Part shown: in pieces, positions 18,735-27,278 of the stretch
How the letters are laid out: each line of letters starts with the position of its first letter
How positions within the stretch are numbered: position 1 is the first letter of the stretch
DNA from: G963662675 sp963662675
GTDB lineage: Bacteria > Bacteroidota > Bacteroidia > Bacteroidales > Prolixibacteraceae
Length of the DNA stretch: 64,000 bases
Direction: 5' to 3'
Assembly (NCBI GenBank): GCA_963662675.2
Contig: CAXXHP010000004.1
Coordinates: 806,001-870,000, forward strand
The notes under the pieces: model-generated
Told to the model about the DNA's origin: nothing
Database searches by the model: none
What the model saw: the letters and a program-made list of their open reading frames with translations, nothing else
Program-made: the position numbers and the translations under genes

Positions 18735-18887
18735 TTAATCTGTACAGTCATACTTTCGTAACCTGTCATTGATTGTACTGGACTGGATCCCATAAATCAG
18801 AGACAGTTGCCTCTTTGAATATTTTCTCGCACAAAGTTCGGCAAAATTTGAATTTGACCCCCTAACTGCAACGTCTGGGTAGGCCAT
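18735..18887 (-). CDS. Small HTH-like ORF (50 aa), possible remnant
   Basis: Minus-strand ATG at 18887. The second half (YSKRQLSLIYGIQSSTINDR) has the spacing of a helix-turn-helix: helix, Tyr-Gly-Ile turn, Ser-Ser-Thr recognition helix. Many transposases and phage repressors begin this way. The rest of 18522-19065 shows nothing else; the region is noncoding and AT-rich, at the border of the accessory locus, as expected for decayed mobile DNA. Confidence 0.35.
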   Translation of the reverse strand: MAYPDVAVRGSNSNFAELCARKYSKRQLSLIYGIQSSTINDRLRKYDCTD

Positions 18888-19065
18888 CTTTTTTATACAT
18901 TACTGTTTTACAGTAGACATATTTTAAGAAAGGTCAATATTTTGACAACAAAAGAAGTAGCTAAAAACAGTTCAGTGCCAATCAATATGCTGACCACACC
19001 TCCTAGTTTAAAGATAATTAATACGCATATCCAGACATCATAATTCAACAAATCAGTTTAAATAG

Positions 19066-19093
19066 AAAAGCCGACTATAAAAGCCGGCCTTTC
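19066..19093 (-). terminator. Terminator at the end of the sugar-oxidation locus
   Basis: Minus-strand stem AAAGGCCG/CGGCTTTT (one G-U pair) with an 11-base loop and following T, 40 bases beyond the stop of the oxidoreductase at 19133. Confidence 0.65.
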
Positions 19094-19132
19094 AAACATT
19101 TAATATTACTCTAAATAAAAAAAAACTAAAAC

Positions 19133-20587
19133 TCAAATTTCATCAATTTGATAAGGTGATCTCATTTCATATTTCATAATTCTATGACTATTCGCTTCGT
19201 CGTCACCCATGAACTGGTCTGTCATAGGATTCCACTCTAATGTTCTCTTAAGGTCATAAGCAATATTACCAATATTACATACAACGGAAGAACTTTGCCC
19301 TGTTTCAACTGGAGTGTTAGGATCCATACGGTTCTTAATTCCATCAATCCATGAACGGTAATGTTTTGTATTAACCTCCATACCATCACGACTTTGACCA
19401 GGAACAAATCCTCCACCCTCTCTCATTTCAGCCATTTTTGCTTCAATCTCTTCTTCTGATAATCCCTCGAAAGGATTAGGACCACCAGGACCACCGCCAC
19501 CTTGTCCAGGCTCAGGTAGTGTCGTATCATCCTGACCATCTCTAGACCATTCAGCGTTAGAGCAATAGTAATTGCTACGATCAGCATAAATCCATCCGTT
19601 TTCACCTATGATCTTAACGCTATTCCCACTTTCCTGCCCATCCCATGGGTCATTGTGCTGGAGCATCTCAATACCATTGTCATAAACATAAGTAAGGACT
19701 CCATAAGGACTAGTTTCAGGTGGCATAACCTTAACAGGACCGTTACCATCCTTACCTATAGCCCATTGAGCACAGTCGAACATGTGAGCACCCCAGTCAG
19801 TCGTGTAACCACCTCCTAGACCTTTATACCAGCGCCATCCGCCCCAACCACCATCGGTTGGACATAATGTCTCATTATAGTAGAATTTAGTAGACAATGG
19901 CCCTAACCATTTGTCCCAGTTTAAATCAGAAGGAACAGCTTGTTCTTTGTAATCAATTTCACCTGGAGCATCACCTACAGGAGCATAAATTGTTCTTATT
20001 TTCCCTAAAACTCCCGACTGACCAATCTTTGCCAATTGCTCGAACGTTGGAAGTGAACGTTGCATACTTCCTGTTTGCATGATACGGCCGTATTTACGAG
20101 TTGCCTTAACGAGTTGCTGACCTTCATAAATACTGAAAGACATTGGTTTTTCAACATAAATATCTTTTCCAGCCTGACAACCTGCAACACCGATTAATGA
20201 ATGCCAATGGTCAGGAGTTGCAATAATAACTGCGTCAATGTCTTTATTTTCCATCAAATCTTCAAAATGTTCATACGTTTTAAAGTCTTTCGATTTAAGA
20301 CCACTTGCGATATTATTTTTTTCAATTTTTTGTTTAAACTCATCACGTTTGCGACCAAAAACATCACATCCAGCGATAACATTTACATCACTTAGCCCAT
20401 TGAAGCCAACAGCCACGTTAGGCCCTTGAGCACCACAACCAATAAGCGCAACATTTACAACATCACTAGGAGCTACTTTTTGCGTAGTATTGGCACCAGC
20501 AAAAACTGACTTTGCACCAAAGGCAACGCCTGCAGTACCTAAGGCTGAAGTTTTTAAAAAGTTTTTTCTAGATAATTTAGAACTCAT
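19133..20587 (-). CDS. Exported Gfo/Idh/MocA oxidoreductase (with Gly-Pro-rich insert)
   Basis: 484 residues. Twin-arginine-like export signal with Arg-Lys (LSRKNFLKTSALGTAG), so probably periplasmic with cofactor already bound. Rossmann motif VNVALIGCGAQG (44-55), the family EKP at 146-148 (catalytic Lys147), and a C-terminal substrate domain with GGGYTTDWGAHMFD. A low-complexity stretch EPGQGGGGPGGPNP (about 359-372) interrupts the C-terminal half. Members oxidise a sugar hydroxyl, often at C3, with NAD(P). Last gene of the locus, ending at the hairpin 19066-19093; 254 bases separate it from the ThuA gene. Confidence 0.9.
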   Translation of the reverse strand: MSSKLSRKNFLKTSALGTAGVAFGAKSVFAGANTTQKVAPSDVVNVALIGCGAQGPNVAVGFNGLSDVNVIAGCDVFGRKRDEFKQKIEKNNIASGLKSKDFKTYEHFEDLMENKDIDAVIIATPDHWHSLIGVAGCQAGKDIYVEKPMSFSIYEGQQLVKATRKYGRIMQTGSMQRSLPTFEQLAKIGQSGVLGKIRTIYAPVGDAPGEIDYKEQAVPSDLNWDKWLGPLSTKFYYNETLCPTDGGWGGWRWYKGLGGGYTTDWGAHMFDCAQWAIGKDGNGPVKVMPPETSPYGVLTYVYDNGIEMLQHNDPWDGQESGNSVKIIGENGWIYADRSNYYCSNAEWSRDGQDDTTLPEPGQGGGGPGGPNPFEGLSEEEIEAKMAEMREGGGFVPGQSRDGMEVNTKHYRSWIDGIKNRMDPNTPVETGQSSSVVCNIGNIAYDLKRTLEWNPMTDQFMGDDEANSHRIMKYEMRSPYQIDEI

Positions 20588-20841
20588 AATTTAGATAATT
20601 TTGGTTTAATAATTCTGGAGAATAATTAGTCGACTAAAACCAATAGACCTCCAAATGAACACTTTACAACAAGGATATTTATATTATGTCCTTTGGGCAT
20701 TTATTATGAATTGCAGAATATTGAAAAGAATAGTTATAATGGAGAACTCGTATGATCAGACCATCATTAACAAACTCAAACCTATTGGTATTTGAATAAA
20801 ACTGCTACGTCAATTAGTAAAAATGCCTTCATCAGTGCAAG

Positions 20842-21912
20842 TTATTTTGAGCCTTTAGGTGTAGCATCAACACCATCGATATCTCCCAATGCCCATTGAA
20901 TACCTAACAACAAGTGTTCAATATTATTAGCATCCTCAAACTCAGCACATTTATGATTACCTCCATGTCCAAGAACAGTGTAAAATACTCTTCCACCTCC
21001 ATAGTTTCTAATCCAACTAAAACCAACATCTTCTTTTAGAGAACTTGCCTCTGCAGCCGTTGTCGAATCACTCATATCAAGGCTCATAAGTACAAGTTGA
21101 TTGTCTCTAGAATATATTTCAGATGTAGTTTCATATATTTCCTGAGTTACTTTGAACCCTTGTCCTTTATAAGGAGCAGTTAACACATTGTCTGGCTCAT
21201 CAATTTTTACAGCCCATGTCCCATTTTCATTCCATGGATGGCCAGTAAATTTGTTCCCTGTTAGTATCTGACCAGGAATCCATTCATTGAAATTGTCCAC
21301 AGCACCATGCATTGCAATAATACCTTTGCCACTTTCAACAAAATCCAGAATACTTTGGCATATTTCAGGAGTTGCTGTTTCACTAATTGATTCACCATCC
21401 TTTTTCATGTTAACAGTACTATTCAATAGAAATGCATCATACTTATTTAAGTTTTCAGGAAGGAAAACATCAATGTCTGAGCTGAATGTTACTTCAAAAG
21501 CATCTGTTTTGTCAGCAAGCATATCAATTACCAGGTCGACGTAAGGCTCTCCTGGAGTACGGAAACTTGCAGTTTCAATATAAACAAGAAGCTTACGTTT
21601 CTTCTTTGGCTTATATTTAATCTCAGGCATTAAATCTTCAATTCTTTCAGAGTATGCTTTTACATCTTCTGCATCAGACTGAGATGCTGTTTCTAAAACA
21701 AATAAGGGGTCATCTGAAGCCATAATATAAGGACCTCCTGTAGGCATCATCATTGGAGGTGGGTTACCGCCGGGAAAACCTTCTCCACCCGGGCCTCCTG
21801 AACCTTGTGGAGGTTCCCCACCTCCCATATTACCCGTAGGCTGCGCATTTACATTTGCTGCTAATGCAATAAAAAAAACAAACGTAATGATTGGAGAAAG
21901 ATACTTCTTCAT
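20842..21912 (-). CDS. Secreted ThuA-like domain protein
   Basis: 356 residues. Signal peptide to about residue 23 (NVNA), then a Gly/Pro/Met-rich stretch (27-61, including PPPMMMPTGG), then a ThuA-like class I glutamine-amidotransferase fold from about residue 105: KRKLLVYIETASFRT, AFLLNSTVN, GIIAMHGAVDNFNEW, FTGHPWNENG, SWIRNYGGGRVFYTVLGH. ThuA proteins are tied to trehalose/keto-sugar use, and recent work places them with Gfo/Idh/MocA enzymes in keto-glycoside pathways. The amidotransferase Cys is not at its usual place, as is normal for ThuA. Lies between two oxidoreductase genes. Confidence 0.87.
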   Translation of the reverse strand: MKKYLSPIITFVFFIALAANVNAQPTGNMGGGEPPQGSGGPGGEGFPGGNPPPMMMPTGGPYIMASDDPLFVLETASQSDAEDVKAYSERIEDLMPEIKYKPKKKRKLLVYIETASFRTPGEPYVDLVIDMLADKTDAFEVTFSSDIDVFLPENLNKYDAFLLNSTVNMKKDGESISETATPEICQSILDFVESGKGIIAMHGAVDNFNEWIPGQILTGNKFTGHPWNENGTWAVKIDEPDNVLTAPYKGQGFKVTQEIYETTSEIYSRDNQLVLMSLDMSDSTTAAEASSLKEDVGFSWIRNYGGGRVFYTVLGHGGNHKCAEFEDANNIEHLLLGIQWALGDIDGVDATPKGSK

Positions 21913-22049
21913 AGTGTTAAAAATTTTTATGTTTAGATTAGAAAAATCCTCTTGAGTTATTTATTACTTTTTTATATGTTTCACGTGATTATACATCAAC
22001 GTCTTTAGGTCAACTATTGTATTCGAATATTCTTTTAAAAGAGATATGA

Positions 22050-23402
22050 TCACAATAATGGCAGTGGTTCATCTAAACTCCAACCTTCACGCATGTAAGG
22101 CACCAACAATGCTGTTGCTTCTCCATCAGCATCATTCGTGAATTCTTCATTTATTGGATCCCATTCAAGATCTTTTTTCGTCCATAAAGCAATGTTTGCT
22201 ATGTTGCAAGAATTACAAGTACATCCTGCTTTGTATACAGAGGCATTTGGCTCAGCACCGGTTTCAATACAGTCAAGAAAATTTTTAATATGAGGAGTCA
22301 TCATATCTGCAGGTTTGCTCATACCAGCAAGCTCTTCTGCAGGGTATAATAATTCATTTGAAGATTCGAAAGACCCTCGACCTACAGAAATCCAACCATC
22401 TTCTCCATAGAAAACAATGCCTCGCCTACCCTCAGGGTCATTACCTGAAAATAGTTCAACACCATTATCATACGTGAATTTAACATTCTGGAAATCATCA
22501 ACAGGTTCAACTTTCATAGGCCCTTTCCCTAATCCATCCTCACCGATGGCCCACTGAGCAATATCGAAGTTGTGAGCCCCCCAATCGGTAGTACCACCAC
22601 CACCTAGTCCTGCATACTGACGCCAAGATCCCATTTGCATCCCTGTTTCATTACTTGGGCAAAGAGCTGAATTATGATGAAACTTACTAATATCAGCAGG
22701 TCCAACCCATAGATCCCAGTTTAGTCCTTCAGGAATTGGCTCTTCAGATAAATCATATATTAAAGATGGACCTCCATCAACATTTACATTCGCATATATT
22801 GTATGAACCTTACCTATTTTGCCTTGCTGTACCATATTAACAGCATGAGTAAATTCTGACATTGTACGTTGCATACTTCCAACCTGCAATGTTTTACCTG
22901 TTCTTTCTACAGCTTTCCTTAGTTCCTGAGTCTCCCAAATGGTCAAAGTCATCGGTTTTTCAAGATAGACATGACAACCCACATTTAAGGCATGAATGGC
23001 AGCAACAGCATGTTGATGATCAGGAAGTGGGCAAACTACTATATCCAGATCCTCATTGGCAAGCATATCTTCGTAATTCTCATAGGTATTCACTGTAACA
23101 TCTATATTGTTGGCAACATAGATTTCCTCAACCTTGCCTTTGAACGTATTTGCCTTTACATCATAAACTTCTGAAACAGCAACAATGCGTATGTTAGGTT
23201 GAGTAATAAAACCATTTAAAAGCATCAGGCCTTGAACACCGGCTCCTATGTACCCCAGACGCAAAGTTTCACTCTCCTTCTTTGACGCTGAACCCGAATT
23301 ACATGAACTTAATGCCGGAATAAAAGCCATCCCTGCTATACCAAGAGTCGTCGTTTCTAGAAATCGTCTTCTAGACAATCCCTTTATCATTCTATTATTC
23401 AT
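22050..23402 (-). CDS. Exported Gfo/Idh/MocA oxidoreductase, lipoprotein-like signal
   Basis: 450 residues from the ATG at 23402, preferred over an upstream opening at 23591 because the twin-arginine signal (GLSRRRFLETTTLGIAG) follows directly and the upstream part is a repeat element. The signal is followed by LSSC, a possible lipobox (Cys34), so it may be lipid-anchored. Rossmann motif LGYIGAGVQG and EKP in YLEKPMTLTIWE are present, as is GGGGTTDWGAHNFDIAQWA. It is a paralogue of the gene at 19133 but has no Gly-Pro-rich insert. ThuA follows after 137 bases. Confidence 0.9.
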   Translation of the reverse strand: MNNRMIKGLSRRRFLETTTLGIAGMAFIPALSSCNSGSASKKESETLRLGYIGAGVQGLMLLNGFITQPNIRIVAVSEVYDVKANTFKGKVEEIYVANNIDVTVNTYENYEDMLANEDLDIVVCPLPDHQHAVAAIHALNVGCHVYLEKPMTLTIWETQELRKAVERTGKTLQVGSMQRTMSEFTHAVNMVQQGKIGKVHTIYANVNVDGGPSLIYDLSEEPIPEGLNWDLWVGPADISKFHHNSALCPSNETGMQMGSWRQYAGLGGGGTTDWGAHNFDIAQWAIGEDGLGKGPMKVEPVDDFQNVKFTYDNGVELFSGNDPEGRRGIVFYGEDGWISVGRGSFESSNELLYPAEELAGMSKPADMMTPHIKNFLDCIETGAEPNASVYKAGCTCNSCNIANIALWTKKDLEWDPINEEFTNDADGEATALLVPYMREGWSLDEPLPLL

Positions 23403-23516
23403 TCTTAGTTGGTTTAATCGTATTGAAAAAGAACATCCGATGCTTTGCCTCATAATTCCCAAGCAACACTGTTCCGTTCTTTGTAAAACTAGAAATTCAA
23501 AAAAGGAGTGGTGTTT

Positions 23517-23579
23517 GATGCAGATATAATCAATACTACTGCTGACAAACGACAAGCAACTCCTGACGGAGTTAAAACC
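23517..23579 (-). repeat. REP-like intergenic repeat, copy C (short)
   Basis: Contains the palindromic core AACTCCGTCAGGAGTT (minus strand) followed by a TTGTCGTTTGTCAG-type segment. The same pattern is in the copies at 29117-29220 and 34815-34920. It lies upstream of the oxidoreductase at 22050-23402. Confidence 0.6.
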
Positions 23580-23598
23580 AAAACAGGACATTGGAGAT

Positions 23599-23627
23599 AT
23601 AAGGCTTTGATATTCTCGAAGCCTTAT
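23599..23627 (-). terminator. Hairpin after the lipoprotein TIM-barrel gene
   Basis: Nine-base perfect stem ATAAGGCTT/AAGCCTTAT with an 11-base loop, 135 bases beyond the stop at 23763. No strong T run, so the terminator call is moderate. Confidence 0.5.
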
Positions 23628-23762
23628 ATTCTAATCCGAGTGTTTACATACTTGCAGTTTTAGTTTGAAATATGCAGATAGGATTATCTAAGGAGAGAAT
23701 CCCGCCTTTTCAAAAGTGGTATACTCCAAAATATTTTTGTAATTAGCTTAATGTCATAAAAA

Positions 23763-25886
23763 CTATTCCACAAGCAATTTCACTTTTACATCTGCACTGT
23801 TCATTGCACTAGCGTCAGCAATTGAGCTTGTTTCATATTTAACTTTTGCATCGTAAGAGCCGGCGGATAATGCTTCGCTTAAAGTAATTTCGGCACTCTT
23901 CCCTGGCTTTACAGGATCTGATTTATATAGGACTTCGCCACCATCAGAGACTACTGAGATTACAAAGTTGCATGGGTTTCCTTTTGGGTTTTGAATTGCA
24001 ACTCCTGTTTTAGTTTGTCCGGCTCCAAAGTTTAAGACCGATAAACAAGGAATAGCAATTTGACCTTCTGCAACAGTAACAGGATCTAAGCTTTTTTCGG
24101 AAATACCTTCCATATCTTTTCTGTTTACATTGAAAAGCAAGTTCCATTCAGCCATCCATTGAGGGCCTTCTTTTATTCCTTCGACCAAACGTTTTTCAGA
24201 AATGATTTTCTCCTCTTCGTCATTAATGTTATTGTACCATGGCTCGTAAACCAAGTAAACACCACCACATTTTTCTGCTGTTTCGCCCAGTTTGCCATAA
24301 TTGAACAGTGCATCGAAATATTCCATGAAATCGATACGGCCATCGCCCAACACATGGTGGGAACCGGTTGCAGAACCTTTCTCTGAACCACCAAATGGAG
24401 ACAATGTTCCACCGTTGTTGTCAGAGAATTGAATTGCACATACATTACCTTCAAGTAACTTCATGTAATCATAGATATCATTTGGCTTTTTGATTGTAGC
24501 AGCCCCTAATCTGTCCTTGAAATAATCGGCTGCCCAATCTGTTGATTCCAGGTATTGAATACACCAGTCTGCTGATTTATCTTTATTTTGAAGTTCAAGT
24601 TCAAGGAATGAATAAGTGTGTACAAGGTCAATTGTTACTTTGTGGTAGTTCGTAACACCTGCTTCAGCACTAGCTTGCGCAATTTCAGCATTAAACATAG
24701 CAACTTCAAGAGCTGATTGCCCTACATTTCCCATTGGTTCATTTTCCTGGGTCAGGTAGAAATCAACATCGTAATCGTATTTATCAGCAGCGTCAGCAAC
24801 TTGTTTGTTCAGTTTCACGGCAGCAGCTACAGCATCTTCCCAGGTTTTAACATACTCTTTATAGGTAGCAATTCCACCTGAACCCCCACCAGGACCACCC
24901 ATGCCTCCTCCAGGCATTCCTCCTCTGGGGGCAGCAGGCATTCCACCTTCACCGCCTTCTTCCCCACTAGGCATACCGCCGGGTATTCCACCAGGCCCTC
25001 CCCTGCCGGAATCTTCCCCTGTTCCGCCAACTTTAGATGAAGACTGAGCGCCCCCCATCATGCCAGTGAAATAGTATTGGGCATCGAAATTTCCGAACTT
25101 ATAACCGTTCTCTGCATAGTATTTTGCAGAAAGCACATACCTTGAACCATTGTCAAGATTGGTATAACCTTCAAAATAAGGCTCACCCTCTTTGTCAGAA
25201 AGTGCGCTTGCACCTGCTGAATACATTCTGTATTTCTTCAATAAATTCCAGTCGCTTATAGACGTATATGCATATGCTCCTTCATACCCCAGTTCACTTA
25301 TCACTTTTATTCTTGACTCATTTGTATCACCGAAAGCTTCTTTTGCATAATCATCTTCTTTAATTGCATTGTTATAAAGAGACATAATGATTTCAGGAAC
25401 ATTTTCGTAAACCACCAAATCAATGTCAAAGGTAGTTGTACCATGGTAAGTTCCAGTGCTTGCATCGTTTTGGTAAACTGTTACTTCTGATGTTTTTGTG
25501 CCTTTCTCTGCTAAAGCCCTTTTGTATGGATACACAGTTGCCGGAACATTTCCATTTAATGATACAGTTTTTGAAGTAGTTACCTCAACAAACTGGTTAA
25601 CTCCCATATTTGCATTAGATAATGTAATTTCAATCGTTTCATCAACACAAGGTTGAAGATCTGATTCCATGACTGCATATAAAGTAGTTTGTTTGGGTTT
25701 GGGTGCGAAATCACCATCTGCAACAGTACCCAAATCCAGCGTAGCAGGAATTGACACGACATAATCTGGTGAAGTTGCAGATACACCTGAACACGACACC
25801 AAAGATGTTGCAACAAAACCAAATACAAATGTACTTGTCAGAAGGATGAATACAGTTCTTATTTTTTCAAATTTTCTAAGTCTCAT
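23763..25886 (-). CDS. Lipoprotein with xylose-isomerase-like TIM barrel and long Gly-Pro-Met-rich insert
   Basis: 707 residues. Lipobox LVSC with Cys32, so outer- or inner-membrane anchored. Residues 40-165 form a beta-rich domain of unknown type. From about 165 the pattern of a sugar isomerase/epimerase barrel appears (RIKVISELGYEGAYAY), interrupted at about 274-338 by a 65-residue stretch made almost only of Gly, Pro, Met, Ser and Glu, then resumed (HKVTIDLVHTYSFLE, CAIQFSDNNGG, HHVLGDGRIDFMEYF, VYLVYEPWY). C-terminal beta domain about 615-707. The HVLGDGRIDF motif supports the barrel call. Much longer than a plain family member. Flanked by terminators on both sides, so singly transcribed. 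Confidence 0.7.
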   Translation of the reverse strand: MRLRKFEKIRTVFILLTSTFVFGFVATSLVSCSGVSATSPDYVVSIPATLDLGTVADGDFAPKPKQTTLYAVMESDLQPCVDETIEITLSNANMGVNQFVEVTTSKTVSLNGNVPATVYPYKRALAEKGTKTSEVTVYQNDASTGTYHGTTTFDIDLVVYENVPEIIMSLYNNAIKEDDYAKEAFGDTNESRIKVISELGYEGAYAYTSISDWNLLKKYRMYSAGASALSDKEGEPYFEGYTNLDNGSRYVLSAKYYAENGYKFGNFDAQYYFTGMMGGAQSSSKVGGTGEDSGRGGPGGIPGGMPSGEEGGEGGMPAAPRGGMPGGGMGGPGGGSGGIATYKEYVKTWEDAVAAAVKLNKQVADAADKYDYDVDFYLTQENEPMGNVGQSALEVAMFNAEIAQASAEAGVTNYHKVTIDLVHTYSFLELELQNKDKSADWCIQYLESTDWAADYFKDRLGAATIKKPNDIYDYMKLLEGNVCAIQFSDNNGGTLSPFGGSEKGSATGSHHVLGDGRIDFMEYFDALFNYGKLGETAEKCGGVYLVYEPWYNNINDEEEKIISEKRLVEGIKEGPQWMAEWNLLFNVNRKDMEGISEKSLDPVTVAEGQIAIPCLSVLNFGAGQTKTGVAIQNPKGNPCNFVISVVSDGGEVLYKSDPVKPGKSAEITLSEALSAGSYDAKVKYETSSIADASAMNSADVKVKLLVE

Positions 25887-25975
25887 GATTGTTTTCGTTT
25901 AGGATTTAATTAAATAAACAGCCATTTACATAGCCATATCAATTAGATTATTATCTATGGGAATTTTCATACGTT

Positions 25976-26014
25976 AAAAAAGGGCAAAATAAGTATCTTA
26001 ATTTGCCCTTTTTT
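25976..26014 (-). terminator. Strong terminator after the TIM-barrel isomerase gene
   Basis: Thirteen-base stem AAAAAAGGGCAAA/TTTGCCCTTTTTT with a 13-base loop and T run, 60 bases beyond the stop at 26074. Confidence 0.85.
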
Positions 26015-26073
26015 TCACTTACATGTATGTGAAATACCTGTACAACAAGAGTGTAACTTAAACAGCGTTTTGT

Positions 26074-27228
26074 TTAAATCAATGCTTCTCTCATATAACG
26101 AATACATTTTCCTACCTCTTTTGCTGAGTCAGACCATGCTTTAACATCATACTCAAGTTCAACATCACAATATAAATGTGGATAATTATCACGAACATGT
26201 TGTAATATCTCACGCAGAGGTGTTTCACCTTGTCCCCAAACCTGATTTGTATTGCTTATAGTTTGATTATCAACTGCTGTTTTATCTTTACAATGCACAC
26301 TTACTATTCTGTCATGAAAGTGGTCAATAAATTCAATTGGTGTAAGCCCAGTTGAATCTTTATAACCAGAACCAAAATAGTGGCCACAGTCGAAGTTTAA
26401 CCTGTTTGCTGGTGAATATGCCAGCCATTCCTCAATTTCCACTATAGTCATTTCTGCATATTGGCCATGGTTGTGATAAATAGCCAACATTCCATTACGT
26501 TCTGCGGCTACACCTAATGTTTTACAAGATTCCTCGCTTAACTCTGTCGTAATACCTACAGCCCCAATTGTTTTTGCTACCTGGAATGAATAATCCAGTT
26601 CTTCGTCAGTAGCTCCTGCTGTCCATTTTAGAATATGGATTTCAATTCCGGCATCATCAAATTTCTTCTTAAGATCTGTCCACTTATCTAGAATATTAGG
26701 ATCATTTCTGAAAGCAGCTAACTCTTCATTATATTTATCTTGAAGTGCTTGTTCTTCTTCAGTTAATGGTTCTGGCTCTGGCCTTTGCATTCGCGTAGGC
26801 CGACCTCCAGCCCCGGGTTGCTGGGCAGCTGGCATTCCGGCTCCACCGGGTGCTCCACCAGGTGGAGGTCCACCAAAACCTCTTTGAACAGGATTTGAAG
26901 GCGCACCGATAGCTTCTTCCAATCCATTCCCCATTAACTCTATTGAACTTACACCGGCCTCGACACATGCTGCAATAGTAGCATCTACACCATCAACTCC
27001 ACGAAAACTATAAGTAATAGTCCCACATTGCACACCTGCAAATTTGGAATTTGGTTTTCCATCATCAACCGGGTCTGGGGAAATACTGGGTGATGATTCA
27101 GACGGACTACACGAATATGTTAACGGAACCACCGATAAGGCTGCTACTGCTGCTGCACTTCCAAGAAACCCACGTCTTGAAAGTTCGTTTTTTGATTGTT
27201 TGTTCATTTTCTTCATTATTAAATGCAT
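26074..27228 (-). CDS. Exported sugar isomerase/epimerase (xylose-isomerase-like TIM barrel)
   Basis: 384 residues; starts at 27216 or 27207 (MKKMNKQ or MNKQ) are equally plausible. Twin-arginine signal ELSRRGFLGSAAAVAAL followed by YSC (Cys40), so Tat-exported and perhaps lipidated. The barrel begins FAGVQCGTITYSF, with metal/substrate-site segments SSIELMGNG, AIYHNHGQYAEM, NFDCGHYFGSG, IVSVHCKDKT and CDVELEYDV. A Pro/Gly-rich insert occupies about 117-153 between the first strands. Such enzymes act on keto-sugars or sugar phosphates; outside the cytoplasm a free keto-sugar is likelier (inference). Confidence 0.87.
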   Translation of the reverse strand: MHLIMKKMNKQSKNELSRRGFLGSAAAVAALSVVPLTYSCSPSESSPSISPDPVDDGKPNSKFAGVQCGTITYSFRGVDGVDATIAACVEAGVSSIELMGNGLEEAIGAPSNPVQRGFGGPPPGGAPGGAGMPAAQQPGAGGRPTRMQRPEPEPLTEEEQALQDKYNEELAAFRNDPNILDKWTDLKKKFDDAGIEIHILKWTAGATDEELDYSFQVAKTIGAVGITTELSEESCKTLGVAAERNGMLAIYHNHGQYAEMTIVEIEEWLAYSPANRLNFDCGHYFGSGYKDSTGLTPIEFIDHFHDRIVSVHCKDKTAVDNQTISNTNQVWGQGETPLREILQHVRDNYPHLYCDVELEYDVKAWSDSAKEVGKCIRYMREALI

Positions 27229-27230
27229 TA

Positions 27231-27261
27231 TAAAAGCATCTCAAAATTTGAGATGCTTTTA
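27231..27261 (-). terminator. Perfect 15-bp terminator hairpin
   Basis: TAAAAGCATCTCAAA and its exact complement separated by one base, lying 18 bases beyond the stop of the oxidoreductase at 27279 and 3 bases before the opening of the next gene. It isolates the two genes transcriptionally. Confidence 0.85.
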
Positions 27262-27278
27262 TATATTTATTTCTCAAA

